Assembly: GCA_002417905.1 (NCBI GenBank)
Contig: DIDB01000096.1
Location: forward strand, 1-18,288
From: Pseudomonadaceae bacterium UBA5811
Lineage (GTDB): Bacteria; Pseudomonadota; Gammaproteobacteria; Pseudomonadales; Pseudomonadaceae
DNA: 18,288 bases
Reading direction: 5' to 3'
This document shows, in pieces, positions 12,975 to 18,288 of the stretch (position 1 is its first letter; each line of letters starts with the position of its first letter). The translations under genes and the position numbers were made by a program. The notes under the pieces were generated by a model, which was not told the DNA's origin, made no database searches, and saw only the letters and a program-made list of their open reading frames with translations.

Positions 12975-15233
12975 ATGCTACTTGCCACGGATCTCGATGG
13001 AACCTTTCTCGATGGTGATCCCCAGGATCGCCTGAGCCTCTATCAGGCCATTACCGCCCACCCGGATATCCAGCTGGCCTATGTGACCGGCCGCAGCCTG
13101 GAGGCGGTCATGCCACTGCTGGCTGACCCGACCCTGCCCCAGCCGGACTACATCATTGCCGATGTCGGGGCCAGCCTGTATAACGGTGAAACCCTGCAGC
13201 CCATCCAGCCCATCCAGCATGAAATCGACCAGCTCTGGCCCGGTGAAATCCAGGTCGCCACCGCGCTGGCCGGTCTCCCCGGACTGGAGCGCCAGGATGT
13301 CTCCCAGTCCCGGCGCTGCTCGTACTACTGCAGCGCCGAACAGGCCAGCTCTGCCGAGGTACAGGCTGCCGTCAAAAAGCTGGGCTGTGATCTGCTGTAT
13401 TCGGACAACCGTTACCTAGACATCCTGCCCCAGGGCGTCAACAAGGGCAGCAGCCTGATGCGGCTGATCGGCAGCCTGGGTCTTGATCCGGAAGACGTTC
13501 TGGTCGCCGGCTGCAGCATGAATGATCTGAGCATGCTGACCCTAGGCCTCAAGGCAGTCTGTGTTGGCCAGTCCGAACAAGCCCTGCGGGAACGGGTTAC
13601 CGGCCATGGCCGGGTATTTCTGACCGACAGCCCGGGCTGCGGCGGCATTATCGAGGCATTTGCCCATTTCGGCTTTCTGGGCGGCCAGGGCTTTGCCGCA
13701 GAAACCCGCAGTGAAACCCGGCCCGGCCAGGCGGAGCTGGTCATTGTTTACCACCGGCTGCCCTATGAAGAACACCGCGTCAACGGCAAGCTGCAGCGGC
13801 GGCGGCCCCGCTCGCCCAACGGTATCCTGCCAACCCTGCTGAGCTTTTTTGCTGACGGGCGCAAAGGCTCCTGGGTCGCCTGGGCCGAATGCAATGAAGG
13901 CGAGCGCTTCGAAAGCCGGACCACGGTGGACCCGGAAAAATACCGGCGCCTGACCGCCGCCCGGGTGCCACTCACCAAGGATGAAGTGGACATTTTTTAC
14001 CGGCACTTCTCCAAGGAAGCCTTCTGGCCTACCCTGCATACCTTCTGGGAGCGGGCCGTTTTCAACGAGGACTACTGGCAGGTTTATCTGAAGGTTAACC
14101 GGGATTTTGCCAGCCACACCGCCCAGGAGGCGGCCCGGGGTGCCACGGTCTGGCTGCATGATTACAATCTCTGGATGGTTCCGGCCTATCTGCGTGAACT
14201 GCGCCCGGACCTGAAAATTGCGTTCTTCCACCACACCTATTTCCCTTCAGCAGACATCTTCAACGTGATTCCCTGGCGGCGCCAGATCGTGGGCAGCCTG
14301 CTGCAGTGCGATTACATCGGCTTTCACATCCCCCGCCAGGTGGAAAATTTCGTCGATGTCGCCCGTGGGGTATTTCCGCTGAAAACCCTGGAGCGCCAGA
14401 ACTGTGCCCCGCGCTTTGTGACTTATGCCTGCGCGGTAGGCCTTGAAACCATGACCACCGCCCTGGACACCGGAACCCGCACAGTCCGGCTGGGTGCCCA
14501 TCCGGTCGGACTGGATATCGACCGGGTCCGCACGGCCCTGGCCAGCCCGGAGGTCCAGAAACAGATCCATCACCTGGACAGCGAACTGGGCAAGGTACGA
14601 CTGATCCTGGCCGTCGAGCGGCTGGACTACACCAAAGGTGTCCTGGAAAAACTGCTGGCCTACGAGCAGCTGCTGGACAACCATCCGGAGGTGCAGGGCA
14701 ACGTCACCCTGGCCAGCATCTGCGTTCCGGCAGCCCGGGAAATGACCATCTACGACGAGCTGCAGGGGCAGATTGAACAGGCCGTGGGCCGGATCAATGG
14801 GCGTTTTGCCCGGATAGGCTGGACACCGGTCCAGTTCTTTTTCCGCAGCCTGCCGTTCGAAGAAGTAGTCGCCTGGTATGCCAGGGCCGACATCATGTGG
14901 ATCACCCCGCTGCGGGATGGACTCAACCTGGTCGCCAAGGAGTTTGTAGCAACCCAGGGACTGCTTGAGGATGGCCATGGCGTTCTGGTTCTTTCCGAAT
15001 TTACCGGAGCGGCCGCTGAACTGAAAGGCGCCGTCCTGACCAACCCCCACGACCGGACAGACCTGGTCCAGGCCTGTTACCAGGCCCTGAACATGGACCC
15101 GCAGGAAGCCCGAGCCCGGCTGCGCGAACTGTTTGATATCGTGACCTACAATGATATCCGCCGCTGGGGCGACGAATTCCTCGCGGCCGTGACCTGCAGC
15201 GGCCCGTCTCCGGCGGAGCCCTGTACCCACTGA
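12975..15233 (+). CDS. ggpPS: Bifunctional glucosylglycerol-phosphate phosphatase/synthase (GgpPS)
   Basis: A 752-residue fusion predicted to make the compatible solute glucosylglycerol from ADP-glucose and glycerol-3-phosphate. Residues 1-240 are a HAD phosphatase of the sucrose-phosphatase type: DLDGTFLDGD (Asp6, Asp8), VTGR (37-40), NKG with Lys157 and GCSMND (179-184). Residues about 252-740 are a GT20 glycosyltransferase: WLHDYNLWMVPAYL (393-406), FFHHTYFPSADIFN (417-430), ERLDYTKG (548-555, Arg549 and Lys554) and TPLRDGLNLVAKEF (644-657). This phosphatase-then-synthase order is known for GgpPS of Azotobacter and Pseudomonas. Trehalose synthesis (OtsA/OtsB) is less likely because the phosphatase comes first and the donor-site loop reads SPNGILPTL where OtsA has a glycine-rich loop. 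The usual first Asp of motif IV is Cys180. GGAAG lies seven bases before the ATG. Confidence 0.85.
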   Translation: MLLATDLDGTFLDGDPQDRLSLYQAITAHPDIQLAYVTGRSLEAVMPLLADPTLPQPDYIIADVGASLYNGETLQPIQPIQHEIDQLWPGEIQVATALAGLPGLERQDVSQSRRCSYYCSAEQASSAEVQAAVKKLGCDLLYSDNRYLDILPQGVNKGSSLMRLIGSLGLDPEDVLVAGCSMNDLSMLTLGLKAVCVGQSEQALRERVTGHGRVFLTDSPGCGGIIEAFAHFGFLGGQGFAAETRSETRPGQAELVIVYHRLPYEEHRVNGKLQRRRPRSPNGILPTLLSFFADGRKGSWVAWAECNEGERFESRTTVDPEKYRRLTAARVPLTKDEVDIFYRHFSKEAFWPTLHTFWERAVFNEDYWQVYLKVNRDFASHTAQEAARGATVWLHDYNLWMVPAYLRELRPDLKIAFFHHTYFPSADIFNVIPWRRQIVGSLLQCDYIGFHIPRQVENFVDVARGVFPLKTLERQNCAPRFVTYACAVGLETMTTALDTGTRTVRLGAHPVGLDIDRVRTALASPEVQKQIHHLDSELGKVRLILAVERLDYTKGVLEKLLAYEQLLDNHPEVQGNVTLASICVPAAREMTIYDELQGQIEQAVGRINGRFARIGWTPVQFFFRSLPFEEVVAWYARADIMWITPLRDGLNLVAKEFVATQGLLEDGHGVLVLSEFTGAAAELKGAVLTNPHDRTDLVQACYQALNMDPQEARARLRELFDIVTYNDIRRWGDEFLAAVTCSGPSPAEPCTH

Positions 15234-15257
15234 ATACCGGCCCGGACTGAAGCGAGC

Positions 15258-16298
15258 ATGGATTCCATCACCCATATGCTGCTGGGTGCCAGCCTGCAGG
15301 GCAGCCTGCTGGGGCGTTACCAGGGTCGCAGGGCCCTGCTCTACGGAGCCCTGCTGGCCACCCTGCCGGATCTGGATGTACTGCTTCCCTTTGGCGACGA
15401 TGTGGACCGGATGACCGGACACCGCAGCTTCAGCCATTCCGTGCTGTTGCTGAGCGGCCTGGCTGCCCTGCTGGCCTGGCTGATCCGGCATGCCCATGGC
15501 CTGCCGGACTGTCCGCGCTGGCGCCTGCTGGCCAGCCTGTGGCTGGTACTGGTCAGCCATCCGCTGCTGGATGCCTTCACCAGCTATGGCACCCAGCTGC
15601 TCTGGCCACTGCCACTGAGGCCCGTCGCCTGGTCATCCATTTTCGTCATTGACCCGCTATATAGCCTGCCGTTATTGGCTGGTGTACTGCTGGCCGCAAG
15701 GTCCGGAACAGACACCAGGGGCCTGCGGGCCCTGCAAACCGGGCTGCTGCTCTCTACCCTTTATCTGGGCTTCACCCTGGCCGGCAAGCAGATGGCCGAA
15801 CAGCGGGTACAGCAGGTGCTGAAACAGCAGGGTATCCGGGATGGCCAGCTGTTCAGCAGCCCGACACCCTTTAACAGCCTGCTCTGGCGGGTCATGCTGG
15901 TCAAGGATGACCATGACTATGAAGCCCTGACCGGCTGGCTGGACCGGCAGCCTCCCAGGTTGCTGCACTTTTCCCGGCATATCGCTCTGGCTGCCCCGCT
16001 GCAGGGGTCAACCCAACAGGCCCGGCTGCAATGGTTTAGCGGTGGCCTGCTGCGCTACGACGTGATGGATGGCCTGCTGGTGGTCACCGATCTGCGACTG
16101 GGCCTGCCCGGCCTGCACAGCTTCCGCTTCCCGCTGGCCATGCAGGGTCATGCGGGCTGGCAGTGTCTGCCCTATGCCAGACGGCTGGCCGGCTTCCGGG
16201 GCGGCTTCCGGCAACTGCAGCAGTTGCTGTCACGGATTCTGGATGAACAGGCGACCCTGCCTCTGGAGCAATGGGCCAGAGACAGCCATGAAATCTGA
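15258..16298 (+). CDS. YdjM-like membrane-bound metal-dependent hydrolase (DUF457)
   Basis: A 346-residue protein of the YdjM/DUF457 family, predicted to be an inner-membrane metal-dependent hydrolase; the E. coli member is LexA-regulated and of unknown substrate. Signature blocks are MDSITHMLLGASLQG (His6), LLATLPDLDVLLPF (Asp38, Asp40), GHRSFSHSVLL (His55, His60), SHPLLDAFTSYGTQLLWPL (His101, Asp105) and FVIDPLYSLPLL. These His and Asp residues are the expected metal ligands. Several hydrophobic helices occupy residues 55-180, and the C-terminal 160 residues are soluble with Arg- and Gln-rich segments. The ATG is 24 bases after the ggpPS stop with only a weak purine-rich site (GAAGCGA), so it is probably read from the same transcript. 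I see no obvious LexA box in that gap. Confidence 0.9.
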   Translation: MDSITHMLLGASLQGSLLGRYQGRRALLYGALLATLPDLDVLLPFGDDVDRMTGHRSFSHSVLLLSGLAALLAWLIRHAHGLPDCPRWRLLASLWLVLVSHPLLDAFTSYGTQLLWPLPLRPVAWSSIFVIDPLYSLPLLAGVLLAARSGTDTRGLRALQTGLLLSTLYLGFTLAGKQMAEQRVQQVLKQQGIRDGQLFSSPTPFNSLLWRVMLVKDDHDYEALTGWLDRQPPRLLHFSRHIALAAPLQGSTQQARLQWFSGGLLRYDVMDGLLVVTDLRLGLPGLHSFRFPLAMQGHAGWQCLPYARRLAGFRGGFRQLQQLLSRILDEQATLPLEQWARDSHEI

Positions 16299-16426
16299 GA
16301 CCACCCACGGGACTGTGATCCTGCGCATGGTCAAAAGGCAGGCAATGTACTACTCTCCCGCTCCAGCAAACCGCTGGCATCCCGGGCATCCGGGCTCTCT
16401 ACCCAAACCATGCAGGCAAGCCTCAC

Positions 16427-17473
16427 GTGCGTCATTACTCCCCACTGGGACTGGGACTGCTTGTAGCCGCAATAACCGGCTGCTCCAGCCCTGCTCCGGA
16501 ACAGAACATGGCCGGCTCGCCGGCTGCCCGGCCTGCAGCCCAGGCCAGCATCCGGCCCGCAGCACAAGCTGACGCGTCCGGATTTCAGCCGGCCGGCTCC
16601 TCCAGCTCTGATAATCCGGAAATCAGGGCCGGGCAATGCTGGGTCTATTCACAGATCAGACCCCGCAAAATCGAAACCACCACGGAAATTACCCTCAAGG
16701 ACTCCAGCGCCAGGATTTCAGTTACTCCGGCCGAAATCCGCCAGGGCTACCAGCAGGTTGTTACCCGTGAAGGCACCCGGACATACCGCATTGAGCCCCC
16801 GGTCTACCGGAAGGTAACCGAGCGGGTTATGGTGCGCCCAGAAATGACCCGCTTTGTGGTGGTTCCGGCAGTCTATGAAACCCGCCCGAAGCCGGTGGTG
16901 GTCGAGGCCCCCAAAACCGTGCTGGAGCCCTGCCAGACAGCGGGGACCCGCTATGCCAAAGACTCCGGAGCCCGTGGCTTCTGTGCCCGGGAAACCCCCG
17001 GCAGGGAAGAAACGGTCAATGTCCAGGTACTGGTCCAGCCCGAAACAACCCGGGCCGAGTTTGAGCCGGCGGTTTATGAAGAAGTCACCCGCTGGGTGGT
17101 TGAGCGGCCTGCCCAGGCGGTAGAAATCACCACAGATCCCAGCGTAACCAGCATCCCGGTCCAGGAAGTGGTGCGTCCCGAGCAGACCCGGCAGACCATT
17201 GAGCCGCCGGTAACCCGGGAGATGAGCATCACCCGTTTTGAAGGCACCGCCCAGATGGTCTCCCGCCAGGCAGTCTGCAATTCGGATATCACACCACAGC
17301 TGATCCATCAGCTGCAGGTCCGGCTGGCCGGGCTAGGTTTTAATCCCGGTCGCCCGGATGGCCTGCTGGGTGAGCGGACTATCGCTGCCCTGACCGATTA
17401 CCAGACCGAAAATGGCCTGGCTATCGGTGCCCTGACCTTTGAAACCCTGGATAACCTCGGGATCAGTCACTGA
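16427..17473 (+). CDS. Outer-membrane lipoprotein with degenerate repeats and C-terminal peptidoglycan-binding domain
   Basis: This 348-residue protein starts with GTG; the nearest ATG upstream (16410) is out of frame. It has a lipoprotein signal with lipobox ITGC (Cys19, Ser at +2, which favours the outer membrane). Residues 20-65 are an Ala/Pro/Ser-rich linker. The centre carries about four degenerate repeats of the form VxVRPExTRxxxxPxVYE: near 112-128, 134-151, 201-218 and 248-265. A cysteine-bearing insert, EPCQTAGTRYAKDSGARGFC, lies at 167-186, and Cys71 and Cys284 flank the repeat region. Residues 287-346 form a PG_binding_1 type domain with LQVRLAGLGFNPGRPDG and LLGERTIAALTDYQTENG. 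It probably bridges the outer membrane and the cell wall; its precise role is not known. The next gene begins directly at its stop (TGAATG). Confidence 0.8.
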   Translation: MRHYSPLGLGLLVAAITGCSSPAPEQNMAGSPAARPAAQASIRPAAQADASGFQPAGSSSSDNPEIRAGQCWVYSQIRPRKIETTTEITLKDSSARISVTPAEIRQGYQQVVTREGTRTYRIEPPVYRKVTERVMVRPEMTRFVVVPAVYETRPKPVVVEAPKTVLEPCQTAGTRYAKDSGARGFCARETPGREETVNVQVLVQPETTRAEFEPAVYEEVTRWVVERPAQAVEITTDPSVTSIPVQEVVRPEQTRQTIEPPVTREMSITRFEGTAQMVSRQAVCNSDITPQLIHQLQVRLAGLGFNPGRPDGLLGERTIAALTDYQTENGLAIGALTFETLDNLGISH

Positions 17474-18247
17474 ATGCAGAGCATCCGGTCATGGCCGATC
17501 CCCAGGGAAAACGGCCTGAAGCGGCCTGGCATATCCGGACTGCTGGCAGCGCTGCTGCTGGCAGCAGGGCCGGTGCCGGCGGCCGTACCGGTAGCCAGCA
17601 TCAGCCTGACGCCGCAGAGCCAGTACGTCCTGTACTTTCAGCGGGACATCCAGACCATCAATGTGATGGACGAGCAGCCGGTCAAGGCAGAAACCGATGG
17701 AAAACGTCTGATCCTCCAGGGGCTTGCTCCCGGCCGGACACCTGTCAGCCTGATCCTGCAGGGCGAAAACTTCGTCCGGACCATTGAAGTCCAGGTACAA
17801 AAAGAGCCTCCAGCCACACCCTCCACCGGAACGGCTGACCGGCACCCGCTGATAAAACGGCCGTTACCCGCCGCCGAACAGCCCGGGCAGCAGCCTCAGC
17901 CTGTCCCATCAGCACCTGAAGAAAAGCTGCAGGCCCAGCCTGAACGTGAAAAGCTGCCAGATAATAACCAGCCCCGGGTCGCTGAATCCTCCCCGGCCAT
18001 GGCATACCCCGGCATTACCCTTGACCCGGCCCTGCCTTACCGCATGAACCTGCCCCTGCCTGTCCAGCAGATCAAGGTTGAACACGAGGAGACAGTCCTG
18101 GCCAAAGGCACTGACCATCAGCTGGTCCTCACGGCCAGGGCGCCCGGCCATACGCTGGTTCATGTCCAGATGGCAGGCCGGCGCGAACCCTATACCCTCA
18201 GCGTTCAGGTTCAGGCTGCGCCAGCAGGAACACCACAAACGCCCTGA
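17474..18247 (+). CDS. Secreted protein with two domains resembling the pilus-formation/secretin N-terminal domain
   Basis: A 257-residue exported protein. A basic N-terminus is followed by a hydrophobic core (GLLAALLLAAGPVPA) and probable cleavage near Ala37. No lipobox cysteine is present. Residues about 40-109 and 181-247 look like two copies of one beta-sandwich domain: ISL-P-x-x-x-Y-x-L then QxIxV, a KR/HQ-L-I/V-L core, LAPGRTPV or RAPGHTLV, and a closing T-I/L-x-V-Q-V-Q. The pattern resembles the N-terminal domain of CpaC/RcpA-type secretins (pilus formation N-terminal family), but no secretin channel follows. A Pro/Gln/Glu-rich linker (110-178) joins the copies. The ATG abuts the upstream stop with no gap, so translation is likely coupled to the lipoprotein. 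Domain assignment is by pattern only. The function is unknown. Confidence 0.7.
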   Translation: MQSIRSWPIPRENGLKRPGISGLLAALLLAAGPVPAAVPVASISLTPQSQYVLYFQRDIQTINVMDEQPVKAETDGKRLILQGLAPGRTPVSLILQGENFVRTIEVQVQKEPPATPSTGTADRHPLIKRPLPAAEQPGQQPQPVPSAPEEKLQAQPEREKLPDNNQPRVAESSPAMAYPGITLDPALPYRMNLPLPVQQIKVEHEETVLAKGTDHQLVLTARAPGHTLVHVQMAGRREPYTLSVQVQAAPAGTPQTP

Positions 18248-18249
18248 GC

Positions 18250-18288
18250 TCAGTGCTGCAGCGTGCCATACAGCCGGGCATACAGGCC
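18250..18288 (-). CDS. Possible C-terminal end of an ABC transporter (partial)
   Basis: Reading the minus strand inwards from the right edge gives GLYARLYGTLQH followed by TGA at 18252-18250. This resembles the end of MsbA-like exporters, whose last residues often read G-x-Y-A-x-L-H-x-x-Q-F. Only 12 residues are visible, so the match could be chance. The gap to the gene on the other strand is two bases, fitting the tight tail-to-tail spacing seen at yaaA/FUSC. Confidence 0.35.
   Translation of the reverse strand, partial: GLYARLYGTLQH

Noticed and set aside
12975..15233. Trehalose-phosphate synthase/phosphatase (OtsA-OtsB) identity
   Set aside because: The GT20 motifs are shared, but the phosphatase precedes the synthase and is of sucrose-phosphatase type, and the donor-site loop differs from OtsA. 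GgpPS fits better, although only assay or phylogeny would settle it.
14247..15560. Minus-strand open frame of 437 codons across the end of ggpPS and start of the YdjM-like gene
   Set aside because: It spans two convincingly conserved genes on the opposite strand and has the low-complexity Gln/Gly/His composition of a shadow frame.
16381..16394. CCCGG-GCAT-CCGGG hairpin upstream of the lipoprotein gene
   Set aside because: The stem is only five base pairs in a region where CCGG is very common, and nothing else marks it as functional.

Overview
The window is about 18.3 kb of GC-rich DNA (roughly 60% G+C by eye), densely coded in bacterial style. The gene set (an RhlB-type helicase end, MoaC, a PIN-PhoH ATPase, YaaA, an Aae-type efflux cluster, a YcaD-like transporter, a fused glucosylglycerol-phosphate synthase/phosphatase and a YdjM-like membrane protein) points to a gammaproteobacterium. 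The compatible-solute gene suggests one that meets salt stress. I see no rRNA, tRNA, CRISPR array, insertion sequence or phage gene.

Layout. (1) 1-158: the C-terminus of an RhlB-like DEAD-box helicase, facing moaC. (2) 177-2044, minus strand: phoH-like then moaC, overlapping by one base (TAATG). (3) 2247-3014, plus strand: yaaA, divergent from phoH and tail-to-tail with the efflux cluster. (4) 3024-10008, minus strand: a five-gene efflux operon in transcription order outer-membrane factor lipoprotein, FUSC transporter copy 2, DUF1656 small membrane protein, HlyD/AaeA membrane-fusion protein, FUSC transporter copy 1. The two FUSC genes are clear paralogues arranged as a direct repeat of about 2.1 kb. 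(5) 10009-10258: an unusually AT-rich divergent control region with repeated TGTA/TACA half-sites. (6) 10259-11203, plus strand: a LysR-type regulator, probably the controller of the operon. (7) 11204-11633: a non-coding stretch with two hairpins and an unlisted 31-residue membrane peptide gene (11387-11482). (8) 11634-16298, plus strand: YcaD-like MFS transporter, fused GgpPS, and YdjM/DUF457 membrane protein. (9) 16427-18247, plus strand: a repeat-rich lipoprotein with a peptidoglycan-binding domain, directly abutting (TGAATG) a secreted protein with two domains resembling the pilus-formation/secretin N-terminal fold. (10) 18250-18288, minus strand: the last 12 codons of a possible ABC transporter.

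How the parts work together. The efflux operon encodes every layer of a tripartite pump: inner membrane (FUSC plus DUF1656), periplasm (HlyD) and outer membrane (NodT-type lipoprotein). By analogy with E. coli aaeXAB/aaeR it may export aromatic or other weak organic acids under LysR control; the substrate is inferred. GgpPS would make the osmolyte glucosylglycerol from ADP-glucose and glycerol-3-phosphate. The least explained pair is 16427-18247, which looks like a coupled envelope module and is the best candidate here for an undescribed system. Other points worth checking are the FUSC duplication and the Asp-to-Cys change in the GgpPS phosphatase motif.
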